Assembly: GCA_964514665.1 (NCBI GenBank)
Contig: CAZESH010000026.1
Location: 1-25,000, forward strand
DNA: 25,000 nucleotides
Direction of reading: 5' to 3'
DNA from: CAZESH01 sp964514665
GTDB lineage: Bacteria; Bacillota; Bacilli; Paenibacillales; KCTC-25726
Position numbers and translations under genes: made by a program. The notes below the pieces were generated by a model that was not told where the DNA came from, searched no databases, and saw only the letters and a list, made by a program, of their open reading frames with translations. Of this stretch, positions 7,676-14,329 are shown piece after piece (within the stretch, counting starts at the first letter, position 1; each line of letters starts with the position of its first letter).

Positions 7676-8352
7676 ATAAATTATGGTATTTGTCACAGAT
7701 CAGCTTATTGGATGCGTTGCCTATGGAAGATTTAATGGAAATTGAAAAAATGGCGCCGATGAGCACGATTAAAAAGGGGACATTGCTTCAAACCCCGGAG
7801 ACGTTCCGTGAAGGCCTCTATTTTTTAAAAAAAGGAAAGTTGAAGTTATATAAAATCAATGCCGAAGGAAAACAATTTATTGTCAGCATTTTGGGAGAAG
7901 GGAATGTATTTGGGGAAATCGATTCTTTCTCTTTGGGAACAAAATATACCTTTATCGAATCAATGGATGACACGTTGTTATGTTCAATGGGGAAGGAGCA
8001 TTTTGAACAATTTTTAATGGACAGACCCCAGTTGGCTTTGAAAATGTTGCAGGAATTGAGCGCGTTGCTGAAAGAACGGGATGCTTTGCTCGCGCAATTG
8101 GCCATGGGAGATGTGAGAGACAAAGTACTGCACTTGCTGTTAAAGCTTGCAGAAAAGTTCGGAGTTGTCGAAGACGGCATGTATAAAATTGATGTACCGC
8201 TTTCACACCAGGAAATTGCGAATATGATCGGATCAAGCCGGGAAACGGTTACGGTGGTATTGAATGAACTGGTGAAGGAAGAAGTAATCAAGACCGGTCG
8301 CATGTCCATTACAATCGACTTGCCTAAAGCGAAGGATTATTTGAGCGAGTAA
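7672..8352 (+). CDS. Crp/Fnr-family transcriptional regulator
   Basis: A 226-residue regulator. The N-terminal part is a cyclic-nucleotide-binding-type beta barrel (about residues 10-120; KKGTLLQTPE, EGLYFLKKGKLKLYK, ILGEGNVFGE). A long helix (about 125-150) and a winged helix follow: PLSHQEIANMIGSSRETVTVVLNEL. The recognition helix GSSRETVT matches the Crp/Fnr consensus. There is only one Cys, so no Fnr-type iron-sulfur cluster is expected. The cAMP-contacting RxS pattern is absent, so the effector is unknown. The TTG start overlaps the previous stop and has GGAGGG upstream. As the last gene of a redox-related operon it may sense redox state or regulate its own operon; that is inference. Confidence 0.9.
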   Translation: MNKLWYLSQISLLDALPMEDLMEIEKMAPMSTIKKGTLLQTPETFREGLYFLKKGKLKLYKINAEGKQFIVSILGEGNVFGEIDSFSLGTKYTFIESMDDTLLCSMGKEHFEQFLMDRPQLALKMLQELSALLKERDALLAQLAMGDVRDKVLHLLLKLAEKFGVVEDGMYKIDVPLSHQEIANMIGSSRETVTVVLNELVKEEVIKTGRMSITIDLPKAKDYLSE

Positions 8353-8477
8353 CTTTATCCGCTCCGATATAAAATTAATCCTGAATTTGCGCCGCGATCC
8401 GTGCATCGTTCTAGCTGGCACAAAGGTTTGGCAGCGGCAAACGCATCATGCCGGTCCTTGACAAGATTGGCTGTTCT

Positions 8478-8500
8478 GAAGGCGTAAGCCTCCTTTTTTT
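8478..8500 (+). terminator. Weak intrinsic terminator after the Crp/Fnr gene
   Basis: GAAGGC-GTAA-GCCTCC forms a short stem with one mismatch, followed by seven T. It lies about 125 nt after the regulator's stop codon and before the permease promoter. The rest of 8353-8627 shows no gene; its last 100 bases are A+T-rich and probably hold the promoter of the permease. Confidence 0.5.
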
Positions 8501-8627
8501 GTTGCTTTTGCACAAAATTCCAGTCGTTCGCATATTTTAAAATCGCATATATAATAAATTATTTACTAATTCATCATTCTGCCTTATACTTATAATTCAT
8601 ATAGGTAAACTAGGAATTAAAAAGGGC

Positions 8628-9695
8628 GTGAGTGGATTGCTTATCATTGCTTTGATCATATCGTTTTTCTTTGCCATGAATATTGGGGCGAGCGGTACGG
8701 CTGCATCCATGGGGGCAGCCTATGGCGGAGGTGCCATCAAGAAAAAATGGGTGGCGCTTATTCTTGTAGCGGTTGCAGTTTTCCTCGGAGCTTATTTGGG
8801 GGGCGGGGAAGTTGTCAAAACGATTTCCAAAGGGATTATTCCGTCACAACTACTGACGGTTGAATTGACGATTACCATTATCGCATCGGCTTGCATCACG
8901 CTGTTCTTAGCGAATGTCATGGCAATCCCTTTGTCCACCAGTGAAGTGACGGTCGGAGCTGTAGTCGGGGTGGGGATTGCTTATCACTCCTTATATCTCT
9001 GGAAAGTGCTCACGATTTTATTGATCTGGATCGTGCTGCCCCTCATCGCATTTGCGATATCATTTCTTTTAGGCAAATTGATTGAGCCTTTGGAACGCCA
9101 TTTACTCAAGGAAAAACATAGGCATTGGAAATGGTTTTTTACGTTGTTGTTGATCATCGCCGGCTGCTATGAAGCATTTTCTGCAGGCATGAACAACGTG
9201 GCCAATGCTGTAGGTCCGCTGGTCGGAGCCAAGTTGATTGACTCTTCGAGCGCCATTCTGTGGGGCGGACTATTTGTATCCCTGGGTGTTATTTTGCTTG
9301 GCGGAAGAGTTTTGGACACTAATGCAAAGAAGATTACACAGCTATCCTTGCTAAAAAGCAGCGCGGTTTCCCTTACTTCCGGAACCTTGGTTGTTATTGC
9401 ATCGATATTTGGCATTCCGGTACCTTTAACACAAGCCACGACCATGTCCATTTTCGGAATCGGCACGGTGAATCACGGAAGCCGATTTTGGAAGAGTAAT
9501 ATTGTCAAGAAAGTTGTAAAAGTTTGGATTATATCTCCAATCAGTTCCTTACTGGTCTCTTACGCTCTGGTTCAGGTCGTCATTTTGGGGGATATTTATG
9601 GGATTTTCATTATCTTTTTCACAGTTATTGCTTGTTTGGTCTTTGTAAGTATGAGGAAAGCGAAAAAAGTCGTTTTGAACAATGAAGGTATCTGA
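8628..9695 (+). CDS. PiT-family inorganic anion permease (phosphate or sulfate)
   Basis: A 355-residue membrane transporter of the PiT family with about ten transmembrane segments. The two inverted halves each carry the family signature: FFAMNIGASGTAASMGAAYG near residue 15 and SAGMNNVANAVGPLVGA near residue 185 (GxNDVANA-like). PiT proteins move phosphate with H+ or Na+. The Bacillus relative CysP/YlnA, of nearly the same length (354), is a sulfate permease, so sulfate is a real alternative and the sequence alone does not decide. The start GTG 8628 lies very close to AAAGGG; TTG 8637 in the same frame is possible. The gene is alone between terminators at 8478 and 9783. Confidence 0.88.
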   Translation: MSGLLIIALIISFFFAMNIGASGTAASMGAAYGGGAIKKKWVALILVAVAVFLGAYLGGGEVVKTISKGIIPSQLLTVELTITIIASACITLFLANVMAIPLSTSEVTVGAVVGVGIAYHSLYLWKVLTILLIWIVLPLIAFAISFLLGKLIEPLERHLLKEKHRHWKWFFTLLLIIAGCYEAFSAGMNNVANAVGPLVGAKLIDSSSAILWGGLFVSLGVILLGGRVLDTNAKKITQLSLLKSSAVSLTSGTLVVIASIFGIPVPLTQATTMSIFGIGTVNHGSRFWKSNIVKKVVKVWIISPISSLLVSYALVQVVILGDIYGIFIIFFTVIACLVFVSMRKAKKVVLNNEGI

Positions 9696-9782
9696 GGCTT
9701 AACTTCAAGATTTTTAGAAATTAGAAATAAATCCCGGTCAGTTTTTTCATAATGTTTGATGACAAGAATATGGGCCGATAAA

Positions 9783-9811
9783 TTCCGCGTAGATCGCGGA
9801 TTTTTTATTTT
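9783..9811 (+). terminator. Intrinsic terminator after the PiT permease
   Basis: TCCGCG (9784-9789) and CGCGGA (9795-9800) form a G+C-rich stem with loop TAGAT, followed by TTTTTTATTTT. It lies about 90 nt after the permease stop codon. Confidence 0.8.
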
Positions 9812-9813
9812 AA

Positions 9814-9857
9814 AGGTATAAGTTCTTGTCGTTTGTTCGCGACAAGAACTTGTACCT
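9814..9857. repeat. Long inverted repeat, 18-bp stem
   Basis: GGTATAAGTTCTTGTCG (9815-9831) pairs with CGACAAGAACTTGTACC (9840-9856) with a single T-G wobble, extended by A9814-T9857, around an 8-nt loop. It follows the permease terminator directly and has no T-tail. It could be a miniature repeat or a structured small RNA. A partial match GACAAGAA also occurs near 9761. Confidence 0.6.
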
Positions 9858-10135
9858 ATTGTCGATGAAGCTAAAGAACTCACTTGAAAAATAATTGATT
9901 GGTTTTATTTTAATATGGCTTTTTCGTCTATACTTTCTACCTAAGGTTCTAGATGAAATTCGTCTAACAGCCCTCTGTTGGTGTATAGAAGAATTCGTTG
10001 AATAAGAGTTATACGAAATAAAGGCGAAGTCCAGAACCTGAAGAACATTCATAAATCGAAGATTTACAAAATCCTTCAGCCGGCTTGGCAGAAGGCCGCC
10101 GCTTTGTTTTATTCGGTCAAGATCAAGTTCAAAAA
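9858..10135. other. A+T-rich gap without a credible gene
   Basis: No reading frame here has a ribosome site or protein-like composition. Small dyads occur, for example AGGTTCT near 9944 with AGAACCT near 10033, and GATGAA/TTCGTC near 9953. The stretch belongs to a decayed zone that continues to 11067. Confidence 0.4.
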
Positions 10136-10167
10136 CGAAAAAACCCTTCTACAAAGAAGAAGGGGGA
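10136..10167 (-). terminator. Intrinsic terminator, minus-strand orientation
   Basis: CCCTTCT (10144-10150) pairs with AGAAGGG (about 10158-10164) and is preceded on the plus strand by AAAAAA. On the minus strand this is a stem followed by a T6 tail. No minus-strand gene is seen upstream of it, so it may be the relic of a lost gene. Confidence 0.55.
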
Positions 10168-10169
10168 AC

Positions 10170-10232
10170 ACTCTACTATAAGGGACGCGAGGAGAAAATT
10201 CATTTTTGTATCGCGTCCCTTATTAGTAGAGT
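10170..10232. repeat. Near-perfect 21-bp inverted repeat (MITE-like or IS-end relic)
   Basis: The left arm 10170-10190 (ACTCTACT...GGGACGCGA) and the right arm 10211-10232 (TCGCGTCCC...AGTAGAGT) are complementary over 21 bp with one unpaired base, around a 20-nt A+T-rich loop. No T-run follows. The open frame of the broken gene downstream reads straight through the right arm, as if the element replaced that gene's 5' end. Confidence 0.65.
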
Positions 10233-10248
10233 AATCGATGATGTCATA

Positions 10249-10562
10249 TTGGAAATTGACACCATCGGAGCAGGCAATACATTAAAGGTTTCGGAAAACA
10301 GGAGGGAGAAATACCCTATTTACGATAAAGTTTGGTTTATGGATGAAATAAAAAAAATGTTTCCTAGTCATAAAATCGAGCATTTGGATACACTGGGGAA
10401 CGTAGCACTTTATCCTCACTTGTTAGGAATTGATGTTAAGATCTTAAATTTTCAACAAATAGGGGGGAAGTTCCTCAACATACTGATAAGGATGATTTAA
10501 ATTCAATTGATTGGGATGCATTAATTAAAATGATAAAAATTCATCTTTTTCCAACTACATAA
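10249..10562 (+). pseudogene. Unrecognised gene with a single-base frameshift
   Basis: The first frame (83 residues from a TTG with no ribosome site) has protein-like composition: EKYPIYDKVWFMDEIKKMF, then GNVALYPHLLGIDVKILNF. At the run of six G (10462-10467) it goes out of frame. Adding one G continues the sequence as IGGEVPQHTDKDDLNSIDW through to TAA 10560-10562, about 105 residues in all. Upstream, the same frame stays open into the hairpin at 10170-10232 without a start codon, so the N-terminus is also missing. I cannot assign a family. A sequencing error in the G run would remove the frameshift but would not supply a start. Confidence 0.5.
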
Positions 10563-10600
10563 ACAGGAAACTTGTTAACACTTCACGAATACATTTTACA

Positions 10601-10616
10601 TCGCCATTATTGGCGA
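10601..10616. repeat. Small perfect hairpin
   Basis: TCGCCA-TTAT-TGGCGA, a 6-bp perfect stem, in the gap between the broken gene and the small ORF. Confidence 0.4.
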
Positions 10617-10638
10617 ATTTCGCAGGAAATTCCCCGAC

Positions 10639-10791
10639 ATGGGCCCGAGGGCATGGATGAGAGAGGAAATTTTAAAAAAATATGATCTGGTTTCAAATGA
10701 AGAACGGGAAGAGAGAAATCAAAAATTCTTGCAGTTAATAACTATCAGAACTAGCGAACGCTTGAACTCTAACGTTTTAACAGAAAGTTGA
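10639..10791 (+). CDS. Small hypothetical protein (possible remnant)
   Basis: A 50-residue charged frame starting at ATG with a weak AGGAAA upstream (MGPRAWMREEILKKYDL, then NEEREERNQKF). The same frame is open back to 10579, so it could be the C-terminal part of a longer lost protein; that extension reads IIGEFRRKFPD. A helical, highly charged character is the only visible feature. Its position in a zone of decayed genes favours a remnant. Confidence 0.3.
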   Translation: MGPRAWMREEILKKYDLVSNEEREERNQKFLQLITIRTSERLNSNVLTES

Positions 10792-10823
10792 TACTCTAGT
10801 ACCCTGAAACAAAAATCGATTGA

Positions 10824-11067
10824 GCCGCAATCGATACGGCACATACTGGCCTCGTTATTTTTTCGGCGGCTAAAGCGATGGACCTCGATTTTGTTCCTTT
10901 AACATATGAATCATATGACTTGTTAATGAGCAGGGAGTTTTATGAAAGCGAAGGCGGGCGCTTGCTCATGTGAAATCATGAAATCGGAAGAGTTCATCAG
11001 GCAGGTAGAATATTTCGGCGGTTACAAACTATGCCGAACGGGAGAACCGATCAATATAAAGGAGTGA
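10824..11067 (+). pseudogene. Broken C-terminal end of a MoeA-type/PBP-like molybdopterin protein
   Basis: The translation from 10824 reads TGLVIFSAAKAMDLDFVPL then YESYDLLMSREFYES. This matches the periplasmic-binding-protein-like tail found fused to some MoeA proteins and in related molybdate/LysR-type substrate domains (A-x-GLDFxPL...YDL). The frame stops at TGA 10971-10973. In the next frame, from 10969, it continues as CEIMKSEEFIRQVEYFGGYK and ends LCRTGEPINIKE at TGA 11065-11067, the normal end of this domain with its GGYdxxxTGe motif. So one frameshift lies near 10970 and the N-terminal part is gone. The remnant ends 7 nt before moaA, which suggests it was once the upstream gene of a molybdenum-cofactor operon. 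Confidence 0.7.
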
Positions 11068-11074
11068 AAAATGA

Positions 11075-12100
11075 ATGAAGGATGACCAAGGTAAGATTTT
11101 TGATCATATGAATAGGCCCCTTCGTGACTTGCGGATCTCCGTGACTGACCGGTGCAACTTCCGTTGCCGGTATTGTATGCCGGAAGAGGTGTTCGGGCCA
11201 GACTACCGGTTTCTTCCTCCGAAGCAATTGCTGAGTTTTGAGGAAATCCAGCGGTTGACTCGTCATTTTGTGGCGTTGGGCGTCGAGAAAATCCGTATTA
11301 CCGGCGGAGAACCGCTACTGCGCAGGGACCTTTCCGTTTTGATCCGGATGATTCGAAACATAGACGGTGTCAAAGACATTGCTTTGACCACAAACGGTTC
11401 ATTGCTGGAACAGTTTGCGGGGGCACTCAAAGAGGCGGGATTAGACAGGTTGACGGTTAGTTTGGACAGTTTGGATGATGAACGTTTTGGACGCATTAAC
11501 GGAAGGGGTTTCAAGGTGGAGACGGTTCTGAGAGGAATTGAAGCGGCCGTCAATGCCGGGTTCTCCGTCAAAATCAATATGGTTGTACAAAAAGGCGTGA
11601 ATGACCAGGATATTCTCCCAATGGCCCGTCACTTTCGCGAAATGGGTCATATCGTGCGTTTTATCGAATACATGGATGTCGGAAACTGCAACGGATGGAA
11701 ACTGGAGCAAGTCATTCCCAGCAAAGACGTCGTCAGCATGATTGATGCGGAAATGCCTTTGGAACCGGTGGATCCGAACTATTATGGCGAAGTGGCCAAC
11801 CGCTACCGATACAAAGGAACGAATGAGGAGATTGGACTGATATCCTCTGTTACCCAAGCCTTTTGTTCCACCTGTACAAGAGTGCGTCTCTCTGCGGAAG
11901 GCGAATTGTACACCTGTTTGTTCGCTTCACAAGCATACGATTTGTGCAAGCCTCTCAGGGGAGGAGCCAGCGATGAAGAAATGATGGAAATCATTCATCA
12001 TGTCTGGAACAAGAGAGAAGACCGGTACTCGGAAATCCGTTTGCAGAACACAACAGGATTGAAGCGGCCTAAAGTGGAAATGTATCATATCGGGGGATAA
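11075..12100 (+). CDS. moaA: GTP 3',8-cyclase MoaA (molybdenum cofactor biosynthesis)
   Basis: A 341-residue radical SAM enzyme that turns GTP into the cyclic precursor used by MoaC, the first step of molybdopterin synthesis. The N-terminal radical SAM cluster motif CNFRCRYC is complete (C27, C31, C34), with the SAM-contacting GGEP at 78-80. The C-terminal second [4Fe-4S] cluster ligands are C264, C267 and C281 (FCSTCTRVR...YTC). The protein ends in HIGG, the Gly-Gly tail needed for activity in MoaA. The start ATG 11075 lies ten bases from AAGGAG; ATG 11071 is out of frame. It follows the MoeA-type remnant directly. It would supply cofactor to the sulfite-oxidase-like enzyme and, through cytidylylation, to the CO dehydrogenase further right. 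Confidence 0.95.
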   Translation: MKDDQGKIFDHMNRPLRDLRISVTDRCNFRCRYCMPEEVFGPDYRFLPPKQLLSFEEIQRLTRHFVALGVEKIRITGGEPLLRRDLSVLIRMIRNIDGVKDIALTTNGSLLEQFAGALKEAGLDRLTVSLDSLDDERFGRINGRGFKVETVLRGIEAAVNAGFSVKINMVVQKGVNDQDILPMARHFREMGHIVRFIEYMDVGNCNGWKLEQVIPSKDVVSMIDAEMPLEPVDPNYYGEVANRYRYKGTNEEIGLISSVTQAFCSTCTRVRLSAEGELYTCLFASQAYDLCKPLRGGASDEEMMEIIHHVWNKREDRYSEIRLQNTTGLKRPKVEMYHIGG

Positions 12101-12339
12101 CGTAGAAACTATTCATTTTTTATATTTAGTAGAGGTAGCGGATTATCTTTAAGCAAACTCGAGGAAGGCAATGACTTCGCCTGACATAGTATTAGGCGAG
12201 CCAGATTTGACGCTTTCCAAAGCGCCTCAAAGCCTTATGTGATTAAGCTTTTCTCGGATCGCTATATGGAATAAATCTTGTTTTTTAGGTTTCATATTAT
12301 GCACTTCCTATCGAGTTGAAATCACTGTCCCATTTCCTA
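12101..12339. other. Gap between moaA and the convergent permease; contains a dispersed-repeat copy
   Basis: No gene and no clear terminator are visible. At about 12150-12245 the minus strand carries CATAAGGCTTT followed 37 nt on by GGCTCGCCTAATAC. The same two blocks occur in the same order on the plus strand at 19408-19467. The plus strand also has a TCGCCT...AGGCGA dyad at about 12177-12199. Confidence 0.45.
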
Positions 12340-13659
12340 TCATTTCACCGAAGATAATTTGACTTCATTTTCTTTTTCTCTTATCTTGTCAGTGGTTTTA
12401 ATGGATTTTATACGGATTAAGTAGATACCAAATCCAAAGGATAACCATATTAATCCTGAAAAAAATCCAGATCCTCCAACTGAAACAAGTAAACAAAGGC
12501 TAATAATTAAAGCCAAAGCCGGTAAATATGGATAAAATGGGGCTGAGAACTGCTTCGATCGTTCTTCAAAAGACACTTTTCTTCTTGAAATAAAAAAGGC
12601 GGTCATCGTAAAAATAAAAGTAAGCAAATACAAAAAACCAGTTGCATTTACGGCAATATTGATTGAACTTACGAGGGTAAACATAATTTGTATGCTTACC
12701 CCCAGCAAGATTGCCCAAACGGGAGTTTGAAATCGCGGATGAATCAAACCGATTTTTTTTGGTAAAAATCCATTACGCCCCATGGCAAAGGCAGTTCTCG
12801 AAATCGAGATGATAAACGCATTGGCTGTAGCGGGTAAAGCAATAACAATGACAATACTGATGAATGCCGGTCCAAAATCTCCCAAAAATTGTTGGCTGGC
12901 TAAAGCGACCGGTACTTTTGACAATCCAAGTTCCTGCCAAGGAACGACTCCTGTTGAAACGAATAAAAGACCGGAGTACAGAAAAAGTACGATGATAATG
13001 GATGATAAAATAGCCCTTGGAATGGTTTTACTCGGATTTTTCATTTCTTCCCCGGCATCAACAATCACATCCCAACCAACCATGGAGAGAAACCCGACTA
13101 ATGCCGCAGCTAGAATGCCCTCTAACCCATTAGGGGCAAACGGTGTATAGAATGAATAATTTACATGTCCAAATCCTAAAGCAAAAAACAAAAGGAGTAC
13201 GATGATTTCAACAATCACAATCCCCACTTGAACAACGCCACTAAACTTAATACCCAACATATTGAGAAGTCCTAAAACAAGAAGGAGGATAACCGAACTC
13301 AACAACGGAGGAGCATCCGTTAAGGAATGAAGGTAGTTACCAAATCCTTGTGAAACGAAGCTGCTTGCTGCAAGCCATGCTCCCCAATAGGACCATCCAA
13401 TTAACGTCCCGATAAGGGAACCCATCGTTTCACGCACATATTCATAAGCACCACCAGCTCTCGGGTATCTCGATGCTAATTCCGCGTAACATAATCCTAA
13501 TAAAATTTCTAAGATCGCCGCGATGACAAAAGCGAGCATCACAGCCGGACCTGCTTTTCCAGCTGCTACCCCACTAAGAATAAAAATACCCGCACCAACC
13601 ATAGCCCCAGTACCAAGAGAAGTAGCCTCTTTCCATCCTAAATCTCTTTTTAGGCTCAT
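12340..13659 (-). CDS. APC-family amino-acid permease
   Basis: A 439-residue transporter with about twelve transmembrane segments, of the amino acid-polyamine-organocation superfamily (YfnA/CAT-like branch). The N-terminus LGWKEATSLGTGAMVGAGIF contains the unwound GAGIF of helix 1 that binds the amino-acid backbone. YAELASRYPRAGGAYEYV is the conserved loop of helices 2-3, and a GWSYW segment follows. Start ATG with AAAGGAGAA upstream. It is the last gene of the five-gene minus-strand operon, 22 nt after the sulfite-oxidase-like gene, and probably imports the operon's substrate or exports its product. The substrate cannot be read from sequence; the presence of a MocR regulator suggests an amino-acid-like effector. 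Confidence 0.9.
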   Translation of the reverse strand: MSLKRDLGWKEATSLGTGAMVGAGIFILSGVAAGKAGPAVMLAFVIAAILEILLGLCYAELASRYPRAGGAYEYVRETMGSLIGTLIGWSYWGAWLAASSFVSQGFGNYLHSLTDAPPLLSSVILLLVLGLLNMLGIKFSGVVQVGIVIVEIIVLLLFFALGFGHVNYSFYTPFAPNGLEGILAAALVGFLSMVGWDVIVDAGEEMKNPSKTIPRAILSSIIIVLFLYSGLLFVSTGVVPWQELGLSKVPVALASQQFLGDFGPAFISIVIVIALPATANAFIISISRTAFAMGRNGFLPKKIGLIHPRFQTPVWAILLGVSIQIMFTLVSSINIAVNATGFLYLLTFIFTMTAFFISRRKVSFEERSKQFSAPFYPYLPALALIISLCLLVSVGGSGFFSGLIWLSFGFGIYLIRIKSIKTTDKIREKENEVKLSSVK

Positions 13660-13681
13660 ATTGTTCTCCTTTCATCAGATA

Positions 13682-14317
13682 CTAAAATTCTGTGACTTCA
13701 CCCGGCCTTTCTACAAAACCCCATTTCTTTAAGTCAACGATCCAATATTTTTTAGGACGAACTATACCATTGATATCGTATCCGGCACGTCGTTCCCATT
13801 CCCCAATTTGATATTCTTCGGTTATTTCCAATTGAGCCAAACCTTTTACGTTTTTGTAACCGTATTGTCCAAAATCAAATAGACGCAATGGATATCCTTG
13901 TTCCATGGGTAAAGGTTCTCCATCAACCGAATGAACAATCAACGTCCGCCTGGACAGGGCATCACCTAAAGGAATGGTAGATTCATAAACTCCTTTTTCC
14001 TTGGTTCCTATGCTCGTTTGCTTTAAATAATATTTTTCAGGATGGGATACCCCAGCCATTTCCATAATGTTTGATAACAATACACCTTTCCAAGTTCGAC
14101 GAATGCTCCAATTACAGACACAAACCATTCTTCTGCTTTCTTCCACTTGGGGCATTTCTAATAAATCTTGATAGGTAAAACTCAATTCTTTTTCTACTAA
14201 TCCAGTAACGGATAGACGCCATGTATTTAAATCAATGGATTTCGGTGGACCTTCCTGATAATATCGAAGGGAAGATGGCTTTCGATCTAAATTTGGAGTT
14301 TTTACCGTTGGATTCAC
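13682..14317 (-). CDS. Sulfite oxidase-fold molybdopterin oxidoreductase (cytoplasmic)
   Basis: A 211-residue protein consisting of the oxidoreductase molybdopterin-binding domain of the sulfite oxidase superfamily. No signal peptide or Tat motif is seen, so it should act in the cytoplasm, unlike YedY/MsrP. The molybdenum-ligand cysteine is probably C66 in VCVCNWSIRRTWKGV, which matches the CxxxWSxxxxWxGV pattern of bacterial members. C68 is an extra nearby cysteine. Other family blocks are PLRLFDFGQYGYKNVKGL, which contacts the cofactor, and the C-terminal WERRAGYD. It lacks the heme and dimerisation domains of true sulfite oxidases. Start GTG behind AAGGAGAGAG, 12 nt after the SUMF1-like gene. 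The substrate is unknown. Confidence 0.9.
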   Translation of the reverse strand: MNPTVKTPNLDRKPSSLRYYQEGPPKSIDLNTWRLSVTGLVEKELSFTYQDLLEMPQVEESRRMVCVCNWSIRRTWKGVLLSNIMEMAGVSHPEKYYLKQTSIGTKEKGVYESTIPLGDALSRRTLIVHSVDGEPLPMEQGYPLRLFDFGQYGYKNVKGLAQLEITEEYQIGEWERRAGYDINGIVRPKKYWIVDLKKWGFVERPGEVTEF

Positions 14318-14329
14318 GTTTCTCTCTCC

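Noticed and set aside
10170..10232. Possible T-box riboswitch, because of the GGGACGCGA...TCGCGTCCC stem
   Set aside because: No T-box bulge (TGGNACCGCG), no T-run after the stem and no aminoacyl-tRNA synthetase or amino-acid gene downstream.
11075..12100. Radical SAM maturase for a peptide system
   Set aside because: The C-terminal CxxC...C cluster and the terminal GG are those of MoaA, and no precursor peptide lies nearby.
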